A DNA stretch of 64,000 bases from Cinnamomum chago (GCA_038049695.1 CP142452.1:94805501-94869500), one strand, 5' to 3'; counted from the stretch's first letter, positions 43,801 to 58,800 are shown. Numbers and translations are program-made. The notes: a model not told the origin generated them from the sequence alone.

Positions 43801-46800
43801 TCATCCAGTCACCAACTGGATACTCTATTTACCTAACTTCAGTCTTCTAAAGTACAAAGGGGAAACCTCTTATCTGGCCAGAAATATGATCAAGAGGAAG
43901 AAAACTATTGAAAACCACACTAGGTTGCAAGAAAAGAGAAGCCAACTCATTTGCAGAGATGTCTGCAGGCAGATTCTCTAGAAAGAAAGAAATTGAATCA
44001 CACCCCACAATCTACAATACCAAGTTCCACGTTTTCAAATCACTTCATCCCTTCTTCCTCCACCTTGCTAACTATTTGTTTAACTGTTGAATTTGACCAT
44101 GGTTGCAGAGATAAGCGAGGAAATGACAAGAAATTGACAGACAACAGCATAAGAAGAATGTTATGCCTACCAAATTTAATTTTAGTGGTTGCCTGTAAGC
44201 TAAAAGAAATCAGGAAGCGCATGAATGACTACTAAATTATTGAATATCTAGTCATAAATAATTGCAGCACGCCAGTTGTGAAAGACATATATAACATTAA
44301 TAAAACAGGAGGCAGTTTACTCATACCACAACATTTTCTCCATGTTGAAGGATTGGTGCTGGAACATAAAGGTTACATTGTGGTCCACGTGACTGCAAAT
44401 ATTCATCCAATGAATAGAAAAGGCAATGAAAGATTAACAATGAGTTGAGACTTGAGAGAAGCATAAATAATAACATGACTAATTAAATTTAACAAGCTGT
44501 TAGTTGTACCGGCCAAAATCTTCCAATATTAAAATTGTTCACAAAAGCAATCCCTTTATTCCAGCCACTGAACGAAATGAATGTATCCTTGACCTGGTCT
44601 ATTGAGTCAATGTTGAAATGACCTTCATATAATCCTGGTTCCCGGAAGCTAGTCTCTGTAAGTTAAAATCAGACATCAATGTCATCATCATCATAATTCA
44701 TGCCTCCATGCAAGCATGTCGCATGAGATACCCACAAGCAATCCTCCTTGCATATATGGCCAACAAAAAAACCCCAAAGTTGGAATCAACAATTCCCCTC
44801 TCTTGCACAACATATGAAAATTGAGAGAGGACAGATGCAAGAGAGGAAATTTATTTGGAGTGCAATGAAAATTGAATTGGACAACTCACTCTGGTAGCCA
44901 GGATTTTCTAATACACATCTTCAAGCAAAATGGCCAAAGCTTTGCCCCTCCCAAATGTCTCATTCATAATTTAACTTGTCCTTGACCACATATGGGAAGC
45001 TATAAGAGTCCCGAGTTCAAACTTTAATTAGCAAATCCAAATCACTCTACTTCAGGGGGCAGGAACAGAGGGGCAGTCCAAAATTCAAATTCCACAGATG
45101 TGGAAAGGCATGACTTATAGGCAGGTCATATAGTCAATAGACATGACAGAGATTTGATTGACTTGATCTTGACTTCGCTTTCAAAAGTTTCTAATCTTTT
45201 GAGAAATTTTATGACTGCTCTGCTCACTAGTAAGCAGACTCAACTTGTTTTAATGGTTACATGAATACCACGAATTATCTACAAGGAACAATTTTTATTT
45301 TTTTTTGGGGGGGTTTTGAATGGTATAGTGTGATTATTATTTTCATTCGTGTGTTAATGAAAATCCTGGCAAAAGCTTTAATAACTAAAGCCAATGCTCC
45401 AGATTACCAAACCCCACGCATGCAGAACCTTCAGCAATGAGTGCAGGCCATGAAAAGATGACAAATGTAACCAACACCATTTCATGTGCATGTAAGGCAA
45501 ATGAAAATAGAAAAGGGGGATGGCAGTCCCTATGAAGAGCAATGCCATGGTCACTATCTTAAATTCGCACCTTAGCATCTCCAATTTTCCTACAGGAGAG
45601 TTTTTGACTTCTTATGCATACATCATTGATAACAAATGTAAACCAACAGCCGTAGAATGTACATGTGAGGCAAAAAGAAAATGGAAGAGTGACTACAATC
45701 CCTATGAATAGCAATGTCATGGTCACTATCTTAAATTCTCACCTTAGCCTTCTCCTACGGGAGAGTTTTTGACTTCTTACGCATGAATTATTGAGACTAG
45801 AAAATATTTCCCTTACATTTTTTGACCTTTTCTGCTCCATATGTTTGTCTGCTGTAACATAAATGGTTTTGTTCATCTGAAACTGGGAAATGCGATGGTT
45901 CCTGCTGCTATGGAATATAATGACACAAAGTTTGTGGTGGCATAAGTTGCCCTCAATGACTAGGGTTTTCAAGGTCACAAAGACAAGTCAGGTCATATGC
46001 TAAAAAGTAGAACACAACTCGGCCACTAGTTTCATTTTATTTTACACAAACCATGCATCAAAATTTTAATATTTGAAAGAAGCAATTAATAAACAAAAAG
46101 GAAAAAGTTAAAGATGCATTGGGAATGTAGAGTCCATGGAAGTTTTGAAAGAAGTCTTCGCACCTATGGAGTCCTCAACTTGAACGACTGGTTTGGCTTT
46201 CACCAGCTTGCTCAGATTGTGAAAGGAAACAGGAAACATCTTCCACTGATGAAGAATGGTGCCATCCAGGATAACAGAAGACAAAATACCCTGAACATAA
46301 AACCACAACAACCAATCAGAAACATATATGAAGACAATTTCCCAATCTCAATTTGGTTGGTGATGCACTTCCACACAAAGAGGCTAGTATTAATTTCTGA
46401 CAAGAAAACATGATCATTGAAATTATTTTCTACAATCAACCTAAGCAGAAGCTCATCAAAGGAAAACATCCATAAAACCATGATCGAACAATTTGAATGG
46501 CAAAGAGATTGCATGTCCTGCACATATAGGGAAAGGATAGCAAAGAACACGGTATGATATACGAACCCTGGGGTGGGGGTTGAAGAGGTTGGGCTGGTAC
46601 GACAAAAGGAAATACAATAAAAGAAAAGACAATTCTATATTTCTTTTCCCATGTTGCATTTTTTCCCGGATTCGAGTTAGATCTTCTTCTACACAAAATT
46701 GTAAAAAAGAAAAGAAAAGGAAAGAAAAGAGTTGCATTGAGACAATGCCGAAAAACAGGCAAGGCATAGTCACAGAGGGTCATCATCAATTGTTAAAGTT

Positions 46801-49800
46801 ACAAAATTAGTCAAATCACGTGAAAGAATGAGGAGAGAAGAGAAGGAAGAAGAGAATCATGAAAGGATAGTCAAATATGTATTTCGACCAAACCTATACT
46901 TTATTCATATACCAATAAGAACTTGAAAAGGGAAAAGACTAAAACCTATACTTCATTCATATACCAATAAGAATTGCCACTTGATTATCATCAATTCACC
47001 ATGCAATTGCACAATAAGCCCAACAGCGACTCCAAAATTGTAAACATTGTCTTAATCCAAGGAGCTCACAGGCCCCAACTCAGCTTTTGCGGCAAAAAGA
47101 GCTACAACATTTTGCTTCAACCTATTAAATTTAAACCCACAAACACGAAGTAACCTATGGAGCAGAATATTGGCCAATCAAGAAGCAACACATGCACAAA
47201 ATGGGCACAACAGAGATGAGAACGATGAGATGTGTTGTAAAACTATGAAAAATAGAATTAGAAATGAGTGCTTTAGGGAGAATTTAGGGTGGCATCAATA
47301 AATGATAAATTAAGAGAGACTCACTGGAGATGGTTTCGACCTATCCAATGCAGGCCAACAACTGCGCAGTTGAGGAAAAGTTTGCCTACGTAAGTTGACC
47401 TCACCAAGGGAAACAAGTAAGCCACGGGACATGGATGGAGTTGTCAGGTTAGATCTGAATAAGTGCCTATCCAAGAATTTGGCTCGGAATAGATTGAAAT
47501 GAAGAAGTAGAATCCATGTAGCCAACCCAACAGAAATGATCGCTTCAGGGAGAATTTAGGGTAGCATCAATTAAGTGATAAATTAAGAGAGATTCATTGG
47601 TGATGGATTGGACTTATCTAACGCAGGTCAACAATTGCGCAATGGATGAAAAGTTTGTCTATGTAGGTTGATGACTCACCAAGGGAAATAAGTAAGCCAG
47701 GGGACATGGATGAAGTAGTGAGATTAGAGTTGAAGAAGTGCAACCTATCCAAGAATTTGGCTCAAAATAGATTGAAATGAAGAAGTAGCACCCATGTAGC
47801 CAACCCAACACATTTGAGCCAAGGCTTTGATGATGATGATGATGAAAAAACACAAAGTAGCCTGAAATCAAACTCCAATTACTGACAACCTGTGCAATCC
47901 ATCAGTGAACAATTCAACATCAGCAAGCCTATCTTAGAATATTTAAGTCCTTTTCCTAGAGATGAATTCAAATACCTCAGAATTCCTTTGTATGGAGCAC
48001 AAAAAGAATGCATAAGCTGGCTTACCACTCCTACTGCATAAGAAATGCCGGTGTAGTAGCAGCAAAGTATGTAATACGCCAACAATCTCTAAAACCTTCA
48101 TACATCTTATAGGAGCCCTCCTTCCATCATATGTGGCAAATGATTAGCCTTAATGGATGAATCTGTGGGCTCTTTTAAGAGAACCGGTCCATTTCTTGAA
48201 TGACTGCAGATTGGAGTCTAATAATTAAATATATATCTCGATATTCTGTTCATGCTGGCAGCTTTTTTTTTAAAGAAACGATGATATATATTAAAAAGAG
48301 AAAGATGCAGGCTATTACAATAAACTGAACAAAAAGATAGATGGTACAAGAGAGATATACCACACTCCAAACAAGCTACATAACAAAAGCATTAAGATTA
48401 CATAAGTGATCAACCCCTTGCTTTGCTAGAATATCTGCTAGACCATTGGCGGACCTACCCACAAGTTGAAATGAAACCTGAGTCAAAGAAGCTAAGTATT
48501 TGATCTCCTTTAGAAGAAACTGCATTTTTCGAAAGGACTTCACCCAAAATACTGCATTGAAAGAATCACACTCCACTAATTGGTTTTGTTGAAATGAATG
48601 ACAATAAACACAAAGAACTTCCAAAATAACCAACACTTTCGCCTCATTAAGATATTTAACCCCCGCCTTTTCAGAAAACATATGCAACACCTCTCTCCTT
48701 TGTGATTTCTAAGAATGCCACCAATGCCCGCTGACCTCGACTTACCACGAGCTACTCCAACCACATTAAACTTTAAAACTCCATATGAAGGGAAACACCA
48801 AGTTTACTTCTTTTCCTCTTTTTTAAGCTCCCAATGTCAAACATGCTCCCCAATTATGCAAAATGTTATCTATCTTGATATCATTAAACTCCTTCCTTAC
48901 ACTAGCCCATTTGCAATCTCAAAGACACCATAGAAAGAAGGGCTTCCCATAGTAGATCCTTCCCATTAAACATTATAAATAGTTTTTTCAAAGCTGTTGC
49001 TTTTCGAATTGACTGGTTTTCAGATGAGATGAGATCACCTAATGTCATCTTGACCAGATGAGCAACACCACTTACTGAGAAACCTGAATCACTCATGATT
49101 TTGCGTCAACAATAAGGGTATCCTTGACATAGCTGGTCCCAAGCCCGGACAAAGGAGGAGGGTTGTGCGTTAGGTAGCCGACAGCCAGCACAATACTCAG
49201 TCGGATTTCTTTATGGATTTGAGACCTAATGAAATTTCGTGGGGGCATCCCCTACTTAGCGACACGCTGTATGGTCCGAGTACAGTGATAAGTGAGCAAG
49301 GACCGCTGCATCGGCGCCTGGGTGCAGTGCTAAATAGGAAAGGGTCCTCACACTTTGGACGAGTGTGGGGGGTAAGGAAGCTAGTCCAAAATAGAAGGTT
49401 GAGATTAGGTACTTGGAACATTGGGAGCTTAACTGGGAAACTTATGGAAGTGGTGGATGTAATAATATGTAAACAAGGGAGAGGAAGAAGAAAAATCACA
49501 GTGGGAGAAGGTCGTGCCAACACAGAGCATCGACTATCATATTTATATTGATATGATGCCTTAATCAAGGCTCTAATTAAGTAAAGATTACAAAATAGAT
49601 ACAAATCAGAATAACAAAAGAATGGAAAGAATCAATTATATCCTATACATAGAAGGAGAGAAATTAGGGACTAAATCTAATCATGTACATATTTGTGTAT
49701 ATCCCATGAGTGGGCTTGGGACATGGGCTGGGCCTGCTGGGCCTGTTATCTTCTACACTCCCCCTCAAATTGATGTGGTAAGTTTGAAAACATCAATTTG

Positions 49801-52800
49801 CAAGTTAGATCATGATGACGCTGTCTGGGAAGTGCTTTGGTGAAGATATCCGCCAACTGGTTGAAAGAAGATACATGAGGCAGAGTTATCTTCTCGGTAA
49901 CAACATGTTGACGGATGAAGTGACAGTCAATCTCGATGTGCTTTGTTCTTTCATGGAAGACCGGGTTGTTGGCAATTCTGGTAGCACTGGTATTGTCCCC
50001 ATGGAGAGGTGTGGAACTACCAACAAGAATACCCAATTCACACAGAAGGCGGCGGAGCCAGATAATTTCAGCACTGGCGGAGGACATCGCCCGATATTCT
50101 GCCTCAGCAGAAGACTTTGAGACAGTGGTTTGCTTCTTGCACTTCCATGAAATCAGAGATTTTCCAAGAAACATACACCAGCCAGTGGTAGACCTCCGAG
50201 AGTCCGGACAGCCAGCCCAGTCAGCATCCGCATAAGCTGATAAGTGCAGAGAAGTATCAGAAGGGAAAAAGAGACCATGATGAAGAGTTCCTTTAACATA
50301 GCGGAGGATGCGTAAAGCAGCAGCAAGGTGTGGTTTGTGGGGATTGCTAACAAACTGACTTACGGTGTGAACTGCATGAGAAATATCCGGCCGAGTCATA
50401 GTTAAGTAGAGCAAACTACCAACTATCCGCCGGAAAACAGATGGATCATCCAGGAGAGTGCCATCATTGGAACTGAGTTTGCTGTTCAATTCCAGAGGCG
50501 TATCGAAAGTGTGAGCATCATCAAGCCTGGCTGACGTGATCAAATCTTGCGCATATTTGCGTTGAAGGACCCTAATGCCGGATTTGTTACACACAAACTC
50601 AAGCCCCAGAAAGTAGGTAAGAGGACCAAGATCCTTCATTCTGAAGTGGCGAGTAAGGTGGTGTTTGAGATCTGTAATGCCGGCAGTATCATTTCCACTG
50701 ATAATCATATCATCAACATAGACCAAGAGGAATGTGTAGCCCTTTGATGTCCTTCTTATGAAGAGGGAACTATCAGAGTGACTCTGACGAAATCCGGCTT
50801 GAAGGATTGCGGCCCGGAACTTATCGAACCAAGCCCTGGGAGCTTGTTTAAGCCCATAGAGAGCTTTCCTCAATTTGCACACATGCTTTAGAGGACAAGC
50901 ATATCCTGGGGGAGGTTTTAAATAAACAGTCTCGCGCAAGTCCCCATGTAGAAAAGCATTTTTGACGTCCATTTGCCATAGAGGCCAATTGCGGGCTGCT
51001 GCGACACAAAGAAGAGTACGAACGGTTGTCATTTTGGCCACCGGTGCAAATGTTTCCTCATAGTCAATTCCATATTCCTGTTTATATCCCTGTGCAACCA
51101 ATCTGGCTTTGTAACGATCAAGGCTCCCATCAGAGTGGACTTTGATAGAGTATATCCATTTGCTGCCAATCACAGAGGCTCCATCCGGGGCCGGTACCAA
51201 TTCCCATGTTCGGTTTGCTTCAAGAGCCACTAATTCCTCGGTCATAGCATCCTGCCAGTAAGCAATCTTTGAGGCCTGTGAATATGAAGTGGGTATGGGA
51301 GTACTATCTAAGGAAGTAAGAAGAGCAGGAAAACCATAGCGGTTAGGGGCAACAGAAGGACGACTAGAGCGTCGGAGAGAAATGGTGCTATCAGAAGGAG
51401 TGTCATTACCTGAAGATGCAGAAGGCGGCGCTGGGAAAGAATCAGGAGAGGGAGTCGCCAGAGGAGGGACTTTGTTCCGCCGGACATAGACTTTGGGAAG
51501 AGGTGATGGAGACTCAAACTCCGAGAATTGTGGCAAATAAGATACAGCAATAGGATGACTATCCAAATGTAAAGAAAAGAAGGGAATATGTTCCAAGAAA
51601 ATTACATTACGAGAGATGCGCATGCATTTTTCTAATGGATCATAACACAAAAATCCTTTATGCTCATTACTGTAACCCAAAAAGATGCATTTAGCAGCCT
51701 GTGGAGATAACTTTGTGCGCTCAGTTGGAGGAAGATGAACAAAACACAAGCAACCAAAAACACGTAAGTGAGAGTATGAAGGGGTTTGACCAAAGAGAAC
51801 TTCATAAGGAGTAGTCTTTCCTAGAACAGTGCTAGGAAGACGGTTGATAAGATACACAGCGGTCTGTGCAGCATCACACCAAAATTTGGGAGGGACTAAG
51901 GATGCAATCAACAGAGTCCGAACAGTTTCAAGAATATGTCTGTTCTTTCTTTCCGCAATCCCATTTTGCTGAGGAGTATGCGGACAAGATTTTTGGTGAA
52001 GAATTCCTTTATCAGAAAGAAAGGTAGAGAATTCATGAGACATGTACTCTCCACCGGAATCTGATCTAAGAATTTTGATTTCTGTCTGAAATTGGGTGTG
52101 GACCATGTTATAAAATTTTTGAAAGATAGAGAAGACTTCAGATTTCATGCGCATAAAGTAAATCCAAGTATGACGAGAATGGTCATCAATAAAAGTCACA
52201 TAGTATTTAAATCCTGTCCTACTCAAGGTAGGAGCAATGCCCCAAACATCTGAGTGAATAATGTCAAATGATGCCAAAGCACGAGCATGATGAACAGGAA
52301 AAGGCAAAATATGACTTTTACTTAGGCAACAAGTTTCACACTTCAATTGAGATAAAGAAGACATCATTTTATTATCAATAGTAGAATCCAAACAACCAAA
52401 TTTAAACAATGAAAGCAAAAACGCATTATTCAAATGACCAAGACGTTTATGCCAAACAGTCCACAATGTATTGAAATTAGAAGAAGAAGCAAGGAAAGAA
52501 TGATGTCCAATGTCCAGCAAGAACAGGCGCCCATGTTTACTCCCCGTCGCGATCACCTTCCCAGTTTGCCGCTCCTGTATAACACAACCAAAGGAAGAAA
52601 AGTGAACAAGATAGCCATCATCTATAAGTTGTCCTACAGAAAGTAGATTGGCTGATAATCTGGGAACAAAGTAAATATTGGGAAGGGTGATGGACTGGCC
52701 AGAAACACAAGATAAAGTAATGGTACCAACTCCCGAAATGAGTAGTTGATCCCCATTAGCAGTGGTTATTTTCTCTTTTCCAAGGTAACGGTGGGAATCT

Positions 52801-55800
52801 GTAAAGCTATGTTCTACAGATGTCATGTGATTGGAGGCTCCTGAATCTAAAAACCATGTGGAAGAGGTAACAGGAGAGGAAAAAGAAGCAGAGGAATGAA
52901 AACAGGATATGCTATATGAGAATGAGAGTGATACCGACCGCCAGAAAAGCCCATTGACGCATATGCAGAGGTAACCGTGCTCTGGATCAATTCTTGAATT
53001 TGAGCAGGAGTCATGGATACAGCCCCAGATGAAGTGTTTCCTGCATCAGATGACGGTACTTGAGCCTGGAATGCAGAAGGAAGATTCTGTCTTGGCAGAT
53101 TGGAGGGGAGCTTTTTAGGCTGCGTCTCATTCCTTCGCTGGAGGCTGCGACAGTCATCAATAAGATGACCAGACCTCTTGCAGTAACGACAAACCAACTT
53201 CTTGCGGCAATTCTTGGCAATATGTCCAAAGCCTTTGCATTCATAGCATTGAGTGAGCTTCTGATTTGGGGTTGATAGAAGAGCAGAGTCAGCCGGAAGG
53301 GGTGCAAGGAAGGCCTTTGGTTCTTCAAGAATAGCCCGTTGGGAGGTGAGACGAAGTTCTTCGCGAAGTACTTCTTGAAAGCAGGTATCAAGATTAGCCG
53401 ACAGTTCGCGGTTCATGAGGGCAGACCGAACTGATTCAAATTCTGGTCGGAGATTCATAAGGAACTGGCTAATGTGAGTTTCCTCTTGGAGTTTAAGAGC
53501 CTCGGAGAGAAAGCCAGGAGAGACTGTCTGAATCAACATGGAATCCCGTTCGGTCCATAAGGTGAGGAAGCCATTAAAGTATTCCTGCACAGATCGATCC
53601 CCTTGAGTAAATTTAGCAATTTCACTATCCAAGTGAAATTTCCGGGCTTTGTTGGTTTGATGGTAGACCTTCTTGAGGTGAGCCCACATATCTGCTGCTG
53701 TATTATATGCTTGAAGAGCTACGGCAAGGGAGGAATCAATGGAGTTCAGAATCCAAGTAATCACCTTGGCATTTTCCTTGGACCAGGTGGCTATGGCTTT
53801 GGAGTCTGTGGTGCTTGGAGTAGGAGGTTTTGTAACCGTTCCATCCAGATAGCCAAATAACCCCTGTCCTTCGACGAAATTCTTCAGATGGAAGGACCAG
53901 GCCATATAATTTTGCCCATTAAACTTAACGGGAATAACATCATACTTTTCCATGTTCTCAAAAGACAGTAAAAATGTATCACAGAGAAGATGTCCAACCA
54001 AAAACCCTTCGACAGATAGGGATGAAGATGACTAGACAGCAATAATCAGCAAGAGAGGCTGAATGACCGGTTCAGATGATTAATTGGAGCAATCTGATGA
54101 ACTCCAAACAAGAAAATAACCCGAGAGTGCCAAAATTAGTGCCAGACGACCACTATTTTGGTGCTGGAGTGGTCACGTGGGGCCCACAATGGGATCAAAC
54201 CAATGATCAGAGAGTACAGTCTTTTGTGGGAGACTTTTTCGTAACTTCCAGATCAGGTTGCAAGGCAAACTGATGAAAATCCGCAAAATTGAACGGATCT
54301 GATAACAATTATCTTGTAAAACTGGGAAAATACAAGTGGCAGTATATGGCCTACCTCTAATGTGCTAAAAATCCTGAAAAAATGCCCATAAATCTTGGAG
54401 AAAAGGGGTGACCACTGTGGTGGTGAGTAGTTTTGATTTCTGGATGATCGGAAGATGGCCCACCTTGGATGGTCACCTTGCAGAATGACGACAGAGATTC
54501 TACTGAGAGAGAGAGAGTCTTCAATTGCATGAGAAGAGATGGAACTAATATGGAGGGATCCCACAGTGCTCTGATACCATGTAATAATATGTAAACAAGG
54601 GAGAGGAAGAAGAAGAATCACAGTGGGAGAAGGTCGTGCCAACACAGAGCATCGACTATCATATTTATATTGATATGATGCCTTAATCAAGGCTCTAATT
54701 AAGTAAAGATTACAAAATAGATACAAATCAGAATAACAAAAGAATGGAAAGAATCAATTATATCCTATACATAGAAGGAGAGAAATTAGGGACTAAATCT
54801 AATCATGTACAAATTTGTGTATATCCCATGAGTGGGCTTGGGACATGGGCTGGGCCTGCTGGGCCTGTTATCTTCTACAGTGGATACAATGGAAAGGAGA
54901 CGAATCGCAATTGCTTGCTTGCAAGAGACAAGGTGAGTGGGACATAAAGCTAAAGAGATTGAGAGGACTGGGTATAAGTTATGGTATACGGGACTTAATA
55001 GATCGAGGAATGGGGTCGGCATAGTGCTAAGCAAGGACTTAAAGGAAGATATAGTTAGTGTAAAGCGCTGTGGAGATAGGATTATTGCAATTAAGTTAGT
55101 GTTAGGAGAAGAGATAGTGAAAGTAATTAGTGCTTATGCCCCCCAGGTGGGCTTAGGAGATGGACATAAGGAGAAGTTTTGGGAAGACTTAGAAGGAGTG
55201 CTACTAGAGATACCCAAGGCGAGATGGTCTTCATAGGAGGAGATTTGAACGGTCATGTAGGACGCAACGTAGATGGATATATAGGAGTACACGGGGGACA
55301 TAGATACGATAATAGAAATGAAGAAGGGAAGGATATTTTGGAGTTTTCAGTGGCTTATGATCTCATGGTAACTAACACCTTTTTTAGGAATAGAGAAGAG
55401 CATTTGGTGACTTATAAGAGTGGCTCCTCAAGGACACAGATTGACTTCTTCTTAACTAGGAAAAGAGACCGCTTAGCTTGGAAAGATTGCAAGGTTATAC
55501 CGGGGGAGAGCTTGACTTCCCAACATAGGTTGTTGATCATAGATGTGCAGCTACAAAGGTGGACTAAAAAAAAGAAGTCGTATTCATGCTCAAGGACTAA
55601 ATGGTGGAACTTGAAAGGTGATAAGCAACTAGCATTAAGGGAAAGAGTACTAGAGGAAGACGTTTGGGCGGTAAATAAGAGTGCAAATAATATGTGGGAT
55701 AAGGTGGCAGAGTGTATTAGGAGGGTAGGGAAAGAAGTCTTAGGAGAATCCAAAGGGGGTGCTCCGGCACAGAAAGAGGTATGGTGGTGAAGCGAGGCCA

Positions 55801-58800
55801 TCCAAGACAAGATAAGAGTTAAAAGAGAGTACTTTAAAACTTGGCAAAAGGATCGAAATGATGCGAACTTGGAGAGGTATAAAGAAGCAAAAAGAGAAAC
55901 CAAAAAGGCAGTGAGGCCAAGGCAAAGGCATTTGAGGAGCTATATAGGCGACTCGACACTAAAGAAGGCGAAAGTGAGAGATTCAAGCTTGCCAAAGCCA
56001 GAGATAGGTGGACCAAGGACTTAAACCAAGTTAAATCATAGTTGTCAAGTTCGTTTCGGACGCCGTTTCGGTTTGGTTCCAAAATGAAACATCTCGGGTT
56101 ATTCGGTCATTTCGCTTTCTAATTCGGAAATTTGTTTCGGAAAATATAAGAAAATTACATATATATATTAAAAATATATAGAAAATTTCATTCTACCAAG
56201 CATCAAAATTTTAATTTGCAAAAGATAAGGTTCAAATACATCCCCTCAAATATCACAAAATAAAGCAAAAAGTCAGCTAACTATGCATCACTGTAATAAT
56301 GATTATCACCTTCATTTGCTCCCAATTCCTCTCCTATAGGGCCACCTATTTCATCACCCCCATCAAAATCAGGGAGACCCTCTTGCACTTGTGCCGGTTG
56401 CTCCATAGTCGTCCAACCGTCGACATCCTCTATGGTCAAGAGAGGTGCTTCTTCAGCAACCCAATCCGCCAAAATATTAATATTCTCCAAACTTATTGGG
56501 TCAGAAGCAGCATTCCCAGTCCTTTTGAGCATATCCCTACAATTTACATAAGTTAATATTTTGGTATGACAATTAATATTTTGCAAAAGAATCACGTACG
56601 ATTAACATTTGATATACCTTTCACGGAGCTTCAAATTATAATGCACAAAAACTAGATCATTCAGCCTCTGATGTTCTAGCCTATTTCTCTTAGGAGAACG
56701 AATATGTTCGAAGATACTCCAATTTCTTTCACAACCACTAGCACTGATGCATTGGCTCAAAATTCGAATTGCCAATTTTTTTAACTCAGGGGTACCACTT
56801 CCAAACCGATCCCACCATTTTATTTGTAAAAAATTATATAAAATATTAAATTATATTTTATAAACTGCAGTCATATAATAAGTTAATGAAAAATAAAAGA
56901 ACTTCATTTACGTGGAGACATTTTCGCTCGATTTCGTATTGCTACTGCAGAACCGAAGTCAAAACGTGAATCTTTATAGGCATCACATTGTTTGAAAATC
57001 ATGTCCTGAGTATCAAAATCATGAACTAATTTCTCTATGACATTATTCAGACCCCTCATGACTTCACTATGCTTAGAAAAAGTAGGACTAAAGAAAAATG
57101 TTGGATTCAGATAGTATGTTGCAGCGTGTAGTGCACTGTGAAGTTGATTTTCCCACCTGCAATCGATAATCTTCCAATATAGCTGGTAGTCCTTCTTATT
57201 TTTTAACGTCTTTTGAATCACCTCTTTTGCTCGGTCCATTGCCTCGTACACATAACCCATTGCAGGCTTCTCTTCACTGTCCGCTAGACGTAGAACTACC
57301 ACCAAAGCTTCACTAACCTTCAATATATGCTCAACATCCTTCCAAAATGTGTTATTGAGTATGATTTCAGTGATCTCCATGCCAACAGGTGTACTCGAAG
57401 CATTAGATTCAACCCAAGCGGTACTTGTAAACATTTGCCTAAGCTCTTTTCTGTATTTAAAAAGGCACTGCAAGCTAATAAAATTGGTAGCAAATCTTGT
57501 GATGGCTGGTCGGATTAATTCTCTCCCATTTGTATATTCTCTTCTCATTAAATTCAATACTGATAAATGATTGTAAATGAACTTTGTGATTTTCCTTGCT
57601 GTCTCAATTGTGGATGCATTAACTGGAAACAAGTGTGGCTTTGCCATGTCCTCTAACATCAAATCTATGCAATGGGCTGCACAAGCTGTCCAATAAAAAG
57701 TCCCATATTTTTCAGCCACTCTTTTTCCCGCTGCTTTGTAAGTGGCATCATTGTCAGTTATAAATTGGACAATATTGTTAGGCCCAACAAGTAAGACAAT
57801 TTCATCAAAAATTTTAAATAGTGCATCTGAATTTTTTATAATTGGACTTGTATCAACCGACTTCAGGAACATTACCCCTTTTGGGCAATACACAAGAAAG
57901 TTAATCAATGTTCTTTGCCTTTCATCTGTCCACCCATCAGCCATGACAGAGCACCCAGTTTCACTCCAACATGATTTATAATGCTCCATGAAAGCATTAA
58001 CTTTCAGTACAATTTTTCCCAAAATCTTTCCACGAAGGTCATGATATGATGGCATCTTGTAACCTGGCCCCACTGCTGGGATTCCATCAGCCATTGCTTG
58101 ACAAAATTTTGATCTTACTACATTAAATGGGAGATTTGCATCAAACCAAAAACGGCCAACAGCCAAATCAGTTGCATCCTTCAGTTCCTTTGTTGCCAAT
58201 GTTGATTTGATGCCTAGCTGAGATCCAGGACTTGTTCGTGGCGCAAAGAAATTCGACATTGGAGGTTGGGAAGTATTTGACACACCCCTCCTTTTGTTTT
58301 GGGTAGATATTTGAGAGACCTTCTCTTTACCCTTTCCACTTGTTGTGGTGGGGGTAATTGGATTTGTAAATGGACCTACTTCTTCTACCTCAACATCATC
58401 TTCATTTGCATCACCCCTTGGAGTTCCATAAGGGTTTCCAATCTCCTCATTTAATTGCCTTTTCTTTCCTCTATCCTTTTTACCTTCTAAAACAAGTCTT
58501 TCCATTTGCCATTTGACATCACCTGGCACATTTTTACAAGGTGCAATATCTACCCCCCCAAAGGTGTTCTTTAAGTCTAGTGATCCTACCACCTTTTATG
58601 ACTTTTTTACAAAAACGACAAATTACATATTTGTTGTTGGTTGGATCCACATAACCATAAGCCCATGCAAGGTCATCAGATCTAATACTGGCAGCAGCAG
58701 ATGATATGGGTGTGCTATCACTCATTTTCAAATTAAAAAATCAATCTTCCAAATCTAATGCAATAGCAACACACAAATGATAGACAAGTACAATAGTAAG

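Larger units (their letters stand above)
49458..54879 (-). mobile_element. Ty1/copia LTR retrotransposon, near-complete and young
   Basis: A 5,422-bp element on the minus strand, inserted into the endonuclease part of the RTE LINE and flanked by the perfect 5-bp duplication GTGGA (49453-49457 and 54880-54884). The LTRs are 300 bp each, run TG to CA and differ at 2 positions, so the insertion is recent (well under 1% divergence). The primer site TGGTATCAGAGCA matches the 3-prime end of plant initiator-Met tRNA. A polypurine tract lies next to the 49458-49757 LTR. Parts follow the copia order: gag, protease, integrase, reverse transcriptase, RNase H. It looks almost whole, with about one interruption between the two long open stretches. 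It is in the sense direction of the host gene. Confidence 0.95.
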
